Source: Streptomyces sp. ITFR-16 (GTDB lineage: Bacteria; Actinomycetota; Actinomycetes; Streptomycetales; Streptomycetaceae). Taken from it: a stretch of DNA of 64,000 bases. Within the stretch, counting starts at the first letter, position 1, and each line of letters opens with the position of its first letter. Location: positions 310,001-374,000 of the forward strand of contig NZ_CP134609.1 in assembly GCF_031844705.1 (NCBI RefSeq), given 5' to 3'. This document shows, one piece after another, positions 9,195 to 17,863 of this stretch. Made by a program: the position numbers and the translations under genes. The notes under the pieces were generated by a model that was not told the origin of the DNA, ran no database searches, and saw nothing but the letters and a program-made list of their open reading frames with translations.

Positions 9195-11150
9195 ATGACC
9201 GCGACCGCGACCGCCGCACACACCGCGCGGATCGGCTCCACCGGACCCGTCGCCTCCCTGGCCCGCCACCGCACCCCGCTCCTGCTGGGCGGCGCGGCCG
9301 TGCTGCTGGTGCTCGGCACCTTCCTGGTCGGCGGGGGCGCCTGGCCCGGAAGCCTCACCGTGGACCTGAGCGGCCCGCTCGGTGACGTCAGCGACTGGAT
9401 CATCGACCACCGCGACACCCACCCGCTGTTCCTCTACTTCTTCGGGCACATCAGCAACGCCGTGGTGCTGTCCGTCCGCGGGGTCTACCTGGTCCTGCTC
9501 GCCGCCGGCTGGGCCGGGGTGACGGCCGCCGCCGGGCTGATCGCCTGGCGGGTCGCGGGGGTCCGGCTGGCGCTGACCGCCGTCGCCGCCTTCCTCGTCT
9601 GCGCGCTGCTCGGCATGTGGGTCCCCACCATGCAGACGCTGGCGCTGATGGTGATCGCGGTGCTGGCCTCGGTGGTGGTCGGCGCGCTGCTCGGGCTGGC
9701 CGCCGGACTGTCGGACCGGTTCTTCCGGGCGCTGCGGCCGGTGCTCGACACCATGCAGGTGATGCCGGCGTTCGCCTATCTGCTGCCGGTGGTGCTCGTG
9801 TTCGGCATCGGGGTACCCGCCGCCGTCCTGGCGACCCTCGTCTACGCGGCGCCGCCGATGGCCCGGCTGACGGCCCTCGGACTGCGCGACGCCGATGCCG
9901 GTGTGATGGAGGCGGCGGCCTCGCTCGGCGCCACCGGGCGACAGCGGCTTCTCACCGCCCGCCTGCCGCTGGCCCGCAAGGAGCTGCTGCTCGGCCTCAA
10001 CCAGACGATCATGATGGCCCTGTCGATGGCCGTGATCGCCTCCGTGATCGGTGCCGGCGGCCTCGGCGACCGCGTCTACCAGGCGCTCGCCTCGGTCGAC
10101 GTAGGTGCCGCGCTCGCGGCCGGCATCCCGATCGTGCTGCTCGCGGTGGTGCTCGACCGCGTCACGGCCGCTGCCGGTGAGCGCGTGGGCTCCGCGCGGG
10201 CTGCCGGACCGGCCCGCCTCGGCTGGGTGCTCGCCGCCGCCGGCACGCTGGTGGCCGCCGTCGTGGCCCGGCTGCTCTCCACGACGACCTGGCCGAAGGG
10301 CTGGACCGTCTCCGTCGCCGAGCCCGTCAACCGGGCCGTCGGCTGGATGACCGACCACCTCTACTCCGGGGTGCCGGTCGTCGGCGGCACGGCGGACTGG
10401 GCCGCGCGCTTCACCACCTGGGTCCTGGACCCGGTGCGCGACGGGCTGCAGTGGCTGCCCTGGTGGGCGGTGCTCCTGCTGGTCGCCGTGCTCGCCCTGC
10501 TGATCGGCACCTGGCGCACCACGCTCACCGCCGTCCTCGCGATGGCCGCGATCGGGGTCCTCGGTGTGTGGGACCCGGCACTCGACACGCTGTCCCAGGT
10601 GCTGGCCGGTGTCGCCGTGACCCTGGTGGCCGGATTCGCCGTCGGTGTCGCCGCGTCCCGCAGCGCACGGGTGGAGCGCGCGCTGCGTCCGGTGCTGGAC
10701 GTGTTCCAGACGATGCCGCAGTTCGTCTACCTCATCCCCGTCGTCGCGCTGTTCGGGGTCGGCCGCGCACCCGCCGTCGCCGCCGCCGTGATCTACGCGC
10801 TGCCCGCCGTGGTCCGCATCACCACGCAGGGGATGAAGGGCGTCGACCCGGTCACCATGGAGTCCTCGCGCTCCCTGGGGGCCACCGGCCTCCAGCAGCT
10901 GCTCAAGGTGCAGCTGCCGCTGGCCAGGCCCGCGCTGCTGCTCGCCGTCAACCAGGGCGTCGTCCTGGTGCTGGCCGTCGTGGTCATCGGCGGTCTCGTC
11001 GGCGGCGGTTCGCTCGGCTACTCGGCGGTGTTCGGGCTCGCGCAGGGCGATCTGGCGACCGGTCTGGTCGCAGGCGCCGCCATCGTCCTCCTCGGCCTGA
11101 TGCTCGACCGCGTCACGCAGCCGACGCGACGCTCCGGAAAGGGGGCCTGA
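9195..11150 (+). CDS. proW: glycine betaine/choline ABC permease, two fused permease domains
   Basis: The 651-residue membrane protein contains two complete ProW/OpuAB-like permease modules in one chain. Each has the cytoplasmic coupling loop: EAAASLGATGRQRLL near residue 240 and ESSRSLGATGLQQLL near residue 560. Single-domain family members are about 280-350 residues, so this is a duplication and fusion that would replace the usual homodimer. The ATG at 9195 has GGGAGG 8 bases upstream; the frame is open earlier but only over the end of the ATPase gene. It lies 49 bases after the ATPase and 1 base before the binding-protein gene. Together with its neighbours it should import choline or betaine. 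Confidence 0.88.
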   Translation: MTATATAAHTARIGSTGPVASLARHRTPLLLGGAAVLLVLGTFLVGGGAWPGSLTVDLSGPLGDVSDWIIDHRDTHPLFLYFFGHISNAVVLSVRGVYLVLLAAGWAGVTAAAGLIAWRVAGVRLALTAVAAFLVCALLGMWVPTMQTLALMVIAVLASVVVGALLGLAAGLSDRFFRALRPVLDTMQVMPAFAYLLPVVLVFGIGVPAAVLATLVYAAPPMARLTALGLRDADAGVMEAAASLGATGRQRLLTARLPLARKELLLGLNQTIMMALSMAVIASVIGAGGLGDRVYQALASVDVGAALAAGIPIVLLAVVLDRVTAAAGERVGSARAAGPARLGWVLAAAGTLVAAVVARLLSTTTWPKGWTVSVAEPVNRAVGWMTDHLYSGVPVVGGTADWAARFTTWVLDPVRDGLQWLPWWAVLLLVAVLALLIGTWRTTLTAVLAMAAIGVLGVWDPALDTLSQVLAGVAVTLVAGFAVGVAASRSARVERALRPVLDVFQTMPQFVYLIPVVALFGVGRAPAVAAAVIYALPAVVRITTQGMKGVDPVTMESSRSLGATGLQQLLKVQLPLARPALLLAVNQGVVLVLAVVVIGGLVGGGSLGYSAVFGLAQGDLATGLVAGAAIVLLGLMLDRVTQPTRRSGKGA

Positions 11151-11151
11151 C

Positions 11152-12117
11152 ATGGCCCGTACGCGCACACCTCTCGTCGCGCTCGCGGCCGTCGCGGCCC
11201 TGGTCGCCGTGTCCGGCTGCGGTGCGGCGGACATGACCCGCCAGGCCTCGCCGTTCGCCGATGCCAAGGGCGCGAAGACCGTGACCCTGTCCGTGCAGTC
11301 GTGGGTCGGCGCCCAGGCCAACGTGGCCGTCGCGCAGTACCTCCTGGAGCACGAGCTGGGCTACCGCGTCGACACCGTCCAGATCGACGAGGTGCCCGCC
11401 TGGGACGCCCTCAGCCAGGGCCGCGTGGACGCGATCCTGGAGGACTGGGGCCATCCCGACCAGGAGGCCAGGTACGTCGAGGACAAGAAGACGATCAAGT
11501 CGGGCGGGGAGCTCGGGGTGACCGGCCACATCGGCTGGTTCGTCCCGACGTACTTCGCCGAGGCGCATCCGGACGTCACCGACTGGCACAACCTCAACAA
11601 GTACGCCGACAGCTTCCGCACGGCGGAGAGCGGCGGCAAGGGCCAGCTGCTGGACGGCTCCCCGTCCTACGTCACCAACGACAAGGCGCTCGTACAGAAT
11701 CTCGGGCTGGACTACCAGGTCGTGTTCTCCGGGTCCGAGGCGGCCCAGATCACCCAGATCAAGCAGTTCGCCAAGGGGAAGAAGCCGTTCCTCACCTACT
11801 GGTACAACCCGCAGTGGCTGTTCGAGAAGGTGCCGATGACGGAGGTGAAGCTCCCGCCGTACAAGGAGGGCTGCGACGCCGACGCCAAGAAGGTGAAGTG
11901 CGCCTATCCGCAGACGCCGCTGAAGAAGTACCTCAACTCCCGCTTCGCCGGGGGCGGCGGCAAGGCGGCCCGGTTCCTGGAGAACTTCTCCTGGGGCACC
12001 GAGGACCAGAACAAGGTCGCCCTGATGATCGCCGATCAGAAGATGTCGCCGCAGGACGCGGCCAAGAAGTGGGTGGACGAGAACGAGAAGAAGTGGCGGG
12101 CCTGGATCCCCGGGTGA
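11152..12117 (+). CDS. proX: glycine betaine/choline-binding lipoprotein
   Basis: This 321-residue substrate-binding protein has a signal peptide ending in the lipobox VSGC, so it should be anchored by lipid outside the membrane. The mature part is an OpuAC-type domain that starts KTVTLSVQSWVGAQANVAVAQ, is rich in Trp and Tyr as expected for a quaternary-amine cage, and ends near 'KWRAWIPG'. It begins one base after the permease stop and is the last gene of the bet/ABC operon; a hairpin overlaps its stop codon. The exact ligand (choline, glycine betaine, carnitine) cannot be read from the sequence. Confidence 0.87.
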   Translation: MARTRTPLVALAAVAALVAVSGCGAADMTRQASPFADAKGAKTVTLSVQSWVGAQANVAVAQYLLEHELGYRVDTVQIDEVPAWDALSQGRVDAILEDWGHPDQEARYVEDKKTIKSGGELGVTGHIGWFVPTYFAEAHPDVTDWHNLNKYADSFRTAESGGKGQLLDGSPSYVTNDKALVQNLGLDYQVVFSGSEAAQITQIKQFAKGKKPFLTYWYNPQWLFEKVPMTEVKLPPYKEGCDADAKKVKCAYPQTPLKKYLNSRFAGGGGKAARFLENFSWGTEDQNKVALMIADQKMSPQDAAKKWVDENEKKWRAWIPG

Positions 12118-12135
12118 CCCGGTAGCGGTCACCCG
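12111..12135 (+). terminator. hairpin overlapping the proX stop codon
   Basis: CGGGTGACC (12111-12119) pairs with GGTCACCCG (12127-12135). The stem includes the TGA stop and probably forms the first of two terminator hairpins. Confidence 0.55.
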
Positions 12136-12147
12136 TCCTGCCACTCC

Positions 12148-12181
12148 GAACGGGTGGCCGTCCCGATACGGCGACCCGTTC
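12148..12181 (+). terminator. second hairpin after the osmoprotection operon
   Basis: GAACGGGT (12148-12155) pairs with ACCCGTTC (12174-12181), and the stem continues inward with one mismatch through GGCCGT/ACGGCG. It separates the bet/ABC operon from the permease gene. Confidence 0.6.
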
Positions 12182-12269
12182 AGGTGACCCCGCGCGCGAA
12201 CCGGTGCGAACCACCAGAGGCTGGCGTATTGAACGCCCCGCATCTGTGGCGTCGCGACCGGAGGTACGC

Positions 12270-13735
12270 ATGAGCGCGATGGACATGCCGGCGGATCTGC
12301 CGAAGGAATCGGCTCAGGCCGTGGCCCGGGCGAGGCCCGCCGCTCCGAGACTCAGCTGGGTGACGCTGGCCCTGATGACGACGGCGTCGGTGGCGAGCCT
12401 GCGGGCCGCGCCCACCATGGCCGTCTACGGCCTCGCCTGCGTCTTCCTCTATCTCATCCCCGCGATCGTGTTCCTGCTGCCGACCGCCCTGGTCTCCGCG
12501 GAACTGGCGTCGGGCTGGCCGGGCGGTGTCTACCGCTGGGTGAGCGAGGGGCTCTCCAAGCCGCTGGGCTTCCTCGCGGTGTGGTGCCAGTTCGCGATGA
12601 CGATCTTCTACTACCCGAGCCTGCTGGCGTTCGTGGCCTCCACCATCGCGTACGTCATCGACCCCTCCCTCGCGTCCAACGGCCTGTACACGGCGATCGT
12701 GATCATGGTCCTGTACTGGACCGGCGTCTGGGTCTCCTCCCGGGGCACCAAGGCGCTGGCCGGCCTCTCGTCCTGGGGACTCGTCATCGGGACGCTGATC
12801 CCCGGCACCGTGCTGGTCGTGCTGGGCATGGTCTTCCTCGGCCAGGGCAACGGTTCCGCCGCGCCGATGACCTCCTCGCACCTGCTCCCCCAGTGGGCCG
12901 GGCTCGCCAGCCTCGTACTGATCGTCAACAACTTCCTGTCGTACTCCGGCATGGAGATGAACGCCGTGCACGTCTCCTCGCTGAAGGACCCGGCGAAGGA
13001 ATACCCGAAGTCGATGTTCCTGGCCATGGGCCTGGTGCTGCTGATCTTCATCCTGCCGGCGCTCGCGATCAGCTGGGTGGTCCCGTCCAGCCAGCTGAGC
13101 CTGACGGCCGGTGTGATGCAGGCGTTCGACGCGTTCTTCGCCCACTTCCATGTCAGCTGGATGACACCGATCGCCGCGGTGATGCTGGTGTCGGCCGCGC
13201 TGGGCGGCATGCTGACCTGGCTGGCCGGCCCGTCCAAGGGCCTGCTGGAGATCTCCCGCAGCGAGGGCTACCTGCCGCCGTACCTCCAGCGGCTCAACAA
13301 GAACGGGATCCAGCAGAACATCCTGGTCACCCAGGGCGCGGTCACGACGGTCATCGCCCTGCTGTACGCGCTGATCCCGAACGTCTCCAACGTCTACTGG
13401 ATCTTCTCCACCATCACCACGCAGGTGTATCTCATCGTCTACCTGCTGATGTTCGTGGCGGCCATGCGGCTGCGGAAGACCCAGCCGGACCACCCGCGCG
13501 GCTACCGCGTCCCCGCTCTCAACGTGCTCTGCGTGGTCGGCTGCTGGCCTCCGTCGCCGCGCTGGCCATCGGCTTCGTACCGCCCTCGCAGTTCGGCAGC
13601 GGAAGCATCGGCGTGTACGTCGCCATCATCGGCGGCGGGCTCCTGATCCTCGGCCTGCTCATCCCCTGGCTGTTCCTGAAACTGCGCAAACCCGGCTGGC
13701 GCACGGCCGCGGCCGATGAGGAGGCCGTCGCATGA
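12270..13735 (+). pseudogene. APC-family amino acid permease (GadC-like), one-base frameshift
   Basis: This gene would encode about 488 residues of an APC-superfamily amino acid permease resembling glutamate/GABA antiporters; WLAGPSKGLLEISRSEGYLPP is characteristic. The ATG at 12270 has GGAGG 5 bases upstream. The frame is intact to about 13540, then goes out of phase: LNVLCVVG continues as LLASVAALAIGFVPPS one frame over. Restoring one C (GGCTG to GGCCTG at about 13541) rejoins the two parts through the last two helices to a TGA at 13733-13735. As written, the product would end in an unrelated tail at 13646. It is either a sequencing error or a recent inactivation; the downstream 4-base overlap fits the restored frame. 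Confidence 0.8.
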
Positions 13736-14169
13736 GCCCCACCCGCTTCGCCTCGGAACACCGCTGGCTCTACATCGGAGCGATCGTGCTCCTGGTCGCG
13801 CTCGCCGTCGTCGGCATCATCCGGTACGAGACCGTAAAGACCGATGCCCAGGCGACGAAGAAGGCCGAGAAGCTCGCCGACGCGGCCGTGGCCGCCGGCT
13901 TCCCCCGGCCCGACATCGGCACCCTCAAGCGCACCCTGGGCAACGACGGCGGCCAGGTCTGCGCCAAGCCCGGCTCCGCGCTCACCTCCGCGCTGTGGAA
14001 GATCAACCTCGCCAACGGGGCCACCGGCCCCGGCATCCGCCCCGTGATCGCGGACACCCAGGCCGTCCGCGCCGAGGCGAAGATCCTGGAGATCTACTGC
14101 CCGGACAAGCTGCACAAGATCCAGGACAAGATCGACGACCTCAAGACCGACAACACCGTGAGGCGCTGA
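13732..14169 (+). CDS. hypothetical single-span membrane protein
   Basis: This 145-residue protein has one N-terminal membrane helix (about residues 12-30, WLYIGAIVLLVALAVVGII). A soluble domain follows, with two Cys that could pair (GGQVCAKPG and EIYCPDKLH) and a charged coiled-coil-like C-terminus. I do not recognise the family. Its ATG overlaps the stop of the restored permease frame by 4 bases, and its own stop overlaps the M20 peptidase ATG by one base. It is therefore translated with both, and may be an accessory factor of a peptide or amino-acid uptake and hydrolysis unit. Confidence 0.75.
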   Translation: MSPTRFASEHRWLYIGAIVLLVALAVVGIIRYETVKTDAQATKKAEKLADAAVAAGFPRPDIGTLKRTLGNDGGQVCAKPGSALTSALWKINLANGATGPGIRPVIADTQAVRAEAKILEIYCPDKLHKIQDKIDDLKTDNTVRR

Positions 14170-15524
14170 TGAGCACCGACGACCTCGCCGCCCGCATCGC
14201 CGGTCTGATGCCCCGCGCGCAGGCGGATCTGACCGAGCTGGTGTCCATCCCCTCGGTCGCCGACCCCCGGCAGTACCCGCCGCAGGAGTGCCACCGGGCC
14301 GCCCAGTGGGTCGCCGACGCCTTCACCGGGGCCGGGCTCCAGGACGTGCACCTGGCCGAGACACCGGACGGCAGCAACGCCGTGATCGGGCACCGGCCGC
14401 CCCCGCCCGGGGCCCCGACCGTGCTCCTGTACTGCCACTACGACGTGCAGCCGCCGCTGGACGACGACGCCTGGACCACCCCGCCCTTCACGCTGACCGA
14501 GCGGGACGGCCGCTGGTACGGACGCGGCACGGCGGACTGCAAGGGCAACATCGTCATGCACCTCACCGCGCTGCGGGCGCTCGGCGACGACATCCCGGTC
14601 GGTCTGAAGTTCGTGGCCGAGGGCTCCGAGGAGCAGGGCACCGGCGGTCTCGAACAGTACGTGGAGGCGCACCGCGACCTGTTCACGGCGGACGCCCTGC
14701 TGGTCTGCGACACCGGCAACGCGGCCGTCGGCGTCGGCACCGCCACCACCTCGCTGCGCGGGCTCGTCAACGTCGTGGTCCGGGTCGACACCCTGGCGGG
14801 CGAGGTCCACTCCGGCATGTTCGGCGGCCCGGCCCCCGACGCGCTGGCCGCCCTGATCCAGCTGCTCTCGACCCTGCGGGACCCCGAGACGGGTGCCACC
14901 CGTGTGAAGGGCCTCGACGCGTCGGGCACCTGGGAGGGTGCGGGCTACGACGAGGGGCAGTTCCGTACGGACGCCGGTGTACTGGACGGTGTGCCGCTGA
15001 CCGGCACCGGCAGCGTCGCCGACCGGCTGTGGGCCCGCCCCGCGGTCACCGTGCTCGGCATCGACTGCCCGCCGGTGGTCGGTTCGGCCGCCGCCGTGCC
15101 GCCGACCGCACGGGCCAGGGTCAGTCTGCGCATCCCGCCGGGCACGGACGCGGCCGCCGCGCAGCGCGCGCTGACGGACCATCTCACCGAGGCGGCCCCC
15201 TGGGGCGTACGCGTCGGGGTGGAGTCGGAGTCCACCGGCTCGCCGTTCCGCGCGGCCACCGACGGCGCCGCGTACCGCGCGCTGGGCGAGTCCATGCGGG
15301 CGGTGTACGGCAAGCCGATGACGTACCTCGGACAGGGCGGGTCCATCCCGCTGTGCAACGTCCTCGCGGACGCCTACCCGTCGGCCGAGATCATCCTGAT
15401 GGGCGTCGAGGAACCCCAGTGCCTCATCCACGCCCCGAACGAGAGCGTCGATCCCACCGAGATCCAGCACATGGCGCAGGTGGAGGCCCTGTTCCTCCAC
15501 GCGTACGCCAAGGCGTTCCGCTGA
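14169..15524 (+). CDS. M20 family dipeptidase / metallopeptidase
   Basis: The 451-residue cytoplasmic zinc peptidase is of the M20 (ArgE/DapE/ACY1/CPG2) family. Metal ligands are His90 and Asp92-containing YCHYDVQP, Asp123 in GRGTADCKGN, and the EE pair at 154-155 (base and ligand); a late His lies in LIHAPNE. The inserted dimerisation domain spans roughly 190-350. It most resembles cytosolic nonspecific dipeptidases (CNDP2-like). It is the last gene of the permease/small membrane protein/peptidase unit and starts inside the preceding stop (TGATG). A role in using imported peptides or N-acyl amino acids is inference. Confidence 0.87.
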   Translation: MSTDDLAARIAGLMPRAQADLTELVSIPSVADPRQYPPQECHRAAQWVADAFTGAGLQDVHLAETPDGSNAVIGHRPPPPGAPTVLLYCHYDVQPPLDDDAWTTPPFTLTERDGRWYGRGTADCKGNIVMHLTALRALGDDIPVGLKFVAEGSEEQGTGGLEQYVEAHRDLFTADALLVCDTGNAAVGVGTATTSLRGLVNVVVRVDTLAGEVHSGMFGGPAPDALAALIQLLSTLRDPETGATRVKGLDASGTWEGAGYDEGQFRTDAGVLDGVPLTGTGSVADRLWARPAVTVLGIDCPPVVGSAAAVPPTARARVSLRIPPGTDAAAAQRALTDHLTEAAPWGVRVGVESESTGSPFRAATDGAAYRALGESMRAVYGKPMTYLGQGGSIPLCNVLADAYPSAEIILMGVEEPQCLIHAPNESVDPTEIQHMAQVEALFLHAYAKAFR

Positions 15525-15546
15525 GCGGAAGGACAGGGCGACGGGC

Positions 15547-16812
15547 ATGACCGACGGGCCGGCGCCACCGCGGGCAAAACGGGAGCACGAGCGGGAGCAC
15601 GAGGCCCTGGTGGGCTTCGTCGGCCGGCTGACCCGGCTGCTGCTCGGCTCCAGCGGCGAGGGGGCCGAGCAGATCGAGCGGTCCGTCACCTCGGCCGCCC
15701 GGGGTCTGGGCGGCAGCGCGTCCCTGGCCGTGCTGCCCGACGCCGCCACCGTCGCCGTGGACTCGCACGGCCGGCGCTCCACCGTGGTCGTGCGCGCGTT
15801 CCCCGAGGTCTTCCGGATGGACCAGGTCGCGGCGCTCAAACCGCTCCTGGACGACGTGGCGGCGGGCCGGCTCGACACCGCGCGGGCCGACCGCCGCCTC
15901 ACCGCGATCACCGACGCCCCTCCCCCGTACCCGTGGTGGGCGAAGCTCGTGGGCATCGTGCTGTTCTCGGTCGGCTTCGCACCGCTGATGCAGCCGACCT
16001 GGTACGAGGTCGGGAGCACGGCGGTCCTCGCCGCGGTCGCGGCGGTGCTGGCGGTCGCGGCCGACCGGCTGCCCCGGCTGGCGAAGGTGCTGCCGCTGAT
16101 CGTCTCGGTGACCATCTCCCTGATCACCCTCGAAGTCTTCGCCCGCACCCCCGCGCACGGCGGGCCGGTGCTGCTCATGCTTCCGGCGCTGTTCTTCTTC
16201 GTGCCCGGCGACTATCTGAGCGCGGCGGCCGCCGAGCTGGCGGCGGGGTATCTCACCACGGGCGCCATCCGTCTCGTGTACGCGGTCGCGCTGCTCGTCC
16301 AGCTCTATGTCGGTGTGGTCCTGGGCCTGGTCATCACCGGCAGGTCGCGCCATGCCCTGTTCGACGTGGCGGCGCAGGCCGATCTGCCGCGCTGGGCGCT
16401 GTTCGCGGGCTGGACCGTCTTCACGGCCGGCGCCCTGCTCGCCTTCGCCATGCCCGCACGGCTGCTGGGCCGGCTGCTGCTCCTGGTCTATCTGACGGTG
16501 GGGGTACAGACGGGGTTCACCAAGCTGCTCGGCGAGGTGGGCGGCACCTTCACCGCGGCGGTGGTCCTCGGTGCCGTCGCCACCCGGCTCGCCCGCCGGC
16601 CCGGCCAACCGCCCCGGATCCTTCTGGTGCTGCCCGGGTTCTTCACCCTGACGGTCGGTTCGCTGGGCATGCGCGGACTGACCGCACTGGCGGGCGGCTA
16701 CCCCATCAAGGGCTTCCGCGACCTCACCGAACTCGTCACCATCGTGACGGCGATCGGCATGGGGCTGCTGCTGGGCGCGGTCCTGGCCGAGCGGCCCGGC
16801 GGCGGGGACTGA
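15547..16812 (+). CDS. threonine/serine exporter family protein (ThrE-like)
   Basis: This 421-residue membrane protein matches the ThrE family. An N-terminal soluble DUF1212-type region (about 20-125, with LLLGSSGEGAEQIERSV) leads into about ten membrane helices covering both halves of the exporter in one chain, as in Corynebacterium ThrE. It should export small hydroxy-amino acids with proton drive. It starts 22 bases after the peptidase with AAGGACAGGG upstream, so it may share that transcript and export amino acids released there. Its 3' end forms one arm of a perfect 19-bp inverted repeat. Confidence 0.83.
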   Translation: MTDGPAPPRAKREHEREHEALVGFVGRLTRLLLGSSGEGAEQIERSVTSAARGLGGSASLAVLPDAATVAVDSHGRRSTVVVRAFPEVFRMDQVAALKPLLDDVAAGRLDTARADRRLTAITDAPPPYPWWAKLVGIVLFSVGFAPLMQPTWYEVGSTAVLAAVAAVLAVAADRLPRLAKVLPLIVSVTISLITLEVFARTPAHGGPVLLMLPALFFFVPGDYLSAAAAELAAGYLTTGAIRLVYAVALLVQLYVGVVLGLVITGRSRHALFDVAAQADLPRWALFAGWTVFTAGALLAFAMPARLLGRLLLLVYLTVGVQTGFTKLLGEVGGTFTAAVVLGAVATRLARRPGQPPRILLVLPGFFTLTVGSLGMRGLTALAGGYPIKGFRDLTELVTIVTAIGMGLLLGAVLAERPGGGD

Positions 16813-16842
16813 CCGTCGCACCGGTCCCCGCCGCCGGGCCGC
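16791..16842. terminator. perfect 19-bp inverted repeat, bidirectional terminator
   Basis: Bases 16791-16809 and 16824-16842 are perfect reverse complements over 19 positions with a 14-base loop. The left arm is inside the last codons of the ThrE-like gene, and the right arm ends one base before the stop codon of the convergent small gene (16844). Confidence 0.75.
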
Positions 16843-16843
16843 G

Positions 16844-17080
16844 TCACGGAACCAGGAGCCGCAACAGGTGTGCGCAGGCCGCCGATTCGCTCGGGTGGCG
16901 GGCGATCACCTCGTACGCGCCCCGCTCGTACGCCCCGGTCTCCCACGCCCCGTCCGACGACTGCCGCAGGAACAGGAAGTCGGCCGGGGTGGGGGCGGGT
17001 TCGTGCACCCCTTCGATGCGGTAGTAGCCGTCGGCCACGCCCGCGGCGCTCAGCTCGGCCCGCAGCTCCCGGCGGTCCAT
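16844..17080 (-). CDS. small protein, candidate immunity factor for the TNT protein
   Basis: This 78-residue acidic soluble protein has no signal peptide or membrane segment. It begins MDRRELRAELSAAGVADGYY and is rich in aromatic and acidic residues. I do not recognise a named domain. It starts 7 bases after the stop of the secreted TNT-domain protein and must be co-transcribed with it. That position is typical of an immunity protein that stays in the cytoplasm and neutralises the NAD-glycohydrolase before export. Function is inferred only from position, size and cytoplasmic character. Confidence 0.7.
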   Translation of the reverse strand: MDRRELRAELSAAGVADGYYRIEGVHEPAPTPADFLFLRQSSDGAWETGAYERGAYEVIARHPSESAACAHLLRLLVP

Positions 17081-17087
17081 GCCGGGG

Positions 17088-17762
17088 CTAGGCGGCGGGG
17101 GTCAGATAGTCGTGCTCCAGCAGCCACTTGACGTTCAGCCGCTGGCCCTCGCCCGGGTCGAGGAAGACCGCGTCCAGCTTGATCTGCTGCCCGCCGCCGG
17201 GCTGCTCGAACCAGGGGGCGATGCTGCCCTGCCACACCCAGAAGGGCTTGGCGACCTTGTAGACGCGGTAGTCGCAGGCCACGCCCGCTTCCCGGGTGTT
17301 GAGGTTCTGCGGGGGCAGCGCCCGCTCCGCGTACGCGTCACCGGCCGGGGCCAGGTAGCCGCCGTACTCGGAACCGAAGCGGTCCAGCCGCTGGCCCGGG
17401 CGCAGCTTCGTGGGCTCCTTGTCGAGCTCTCCGTTGACCTCGCCGAAGCCGTCGTTGGGCGGGTACTTCCAGCTGCCGGTGTCGGCGGGCCCCTCCCAGT
17501 ACTTCTTCAGGAAGGCCTGCGGGGACAGGGATCCGGTGCGCTGGTAGCCCTTGAGAAGCGGGCCGACGGGGGCGAGGTTCTTGTTCGGCAGCCACTTCGG
17601 GCCGAGCCGCGCGTCGTCGTGGAACTCGCCGGTGCAGGGCTCGTGCCGGGCGACGGAGTCCGCCGGGCGGCCCTCCGGCTTCGCGGCGGCGCTCGCCGCC
17701 GGGGCCGTGATGAGCCCTGCCGTGATGCCGAGAGCGGCAAGTACGGTACGCATGCGGTGCAT
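17088..17762 (-). CDS. secreted TNT-domain protein (NAD+ glycohydrolase toxin family)
   Basis: The 224-residue protein carries a signal peptide (residues 1-26, cut near ASAAA). The C-terminal domain of about 95 residues matches the tuberculosis necrotizing toxin (TNT) family. Diagnostic stretches are LDRFGSEYGGYLAP, AERALPPQNL, YRVYKVAKPFWVWQG and APWFEQPGGGQQIKLD. The Arg of DRFG and the Gln of GGGQQ fall where this family has catalytic or NAD-binding residues. Residues 30-125 are a short leader domain common to small actinobacterial TNT proteins. It would be an exported enzyme cleaving NAD+, possibly an antagonistic toxin. The ATG at 17762 has GAGGGG upstream; the ATG at 17753 is the alternative. 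Confidence 0.85.
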   Translation of the reverse strand: MHRMRTVLAALGITAGLITAPAASAAAKPEGRPADSVARHEPCTGEFHDDARLGPKWLPNKNLAPVGPLLKGYQRTGSLSPQAFLKKYWEGPADTGSWKYPPNDGFGEVNGELDKEPTKLRPGQRLDRFGSEYGGYLAPAGDAYAERALPPQNLNTREAGVACDYRVYKVAKPFWVWQGSIAPWFEQPGGGQQIKLDAVFLDPGEGQRLNVKWLLEHDYLTPAA

Positions 17763-17863
17763 TCAGGTGTCCCCTCGAGTACTGACGATCAACCGACAGG
17801 TGACAAAGGGTAGCCGGAAGATCACTGAGAGGTTTCGCACCGGGCCGTTTCGGTCGTGGCGCC

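Noticed and set aside
8817..11321. 834-codon open frame on the minus strand opposite the ABC permease
   Set aside because: It is His/Gln/Arg-rich low-complexity translation opposite a well-defined permease.
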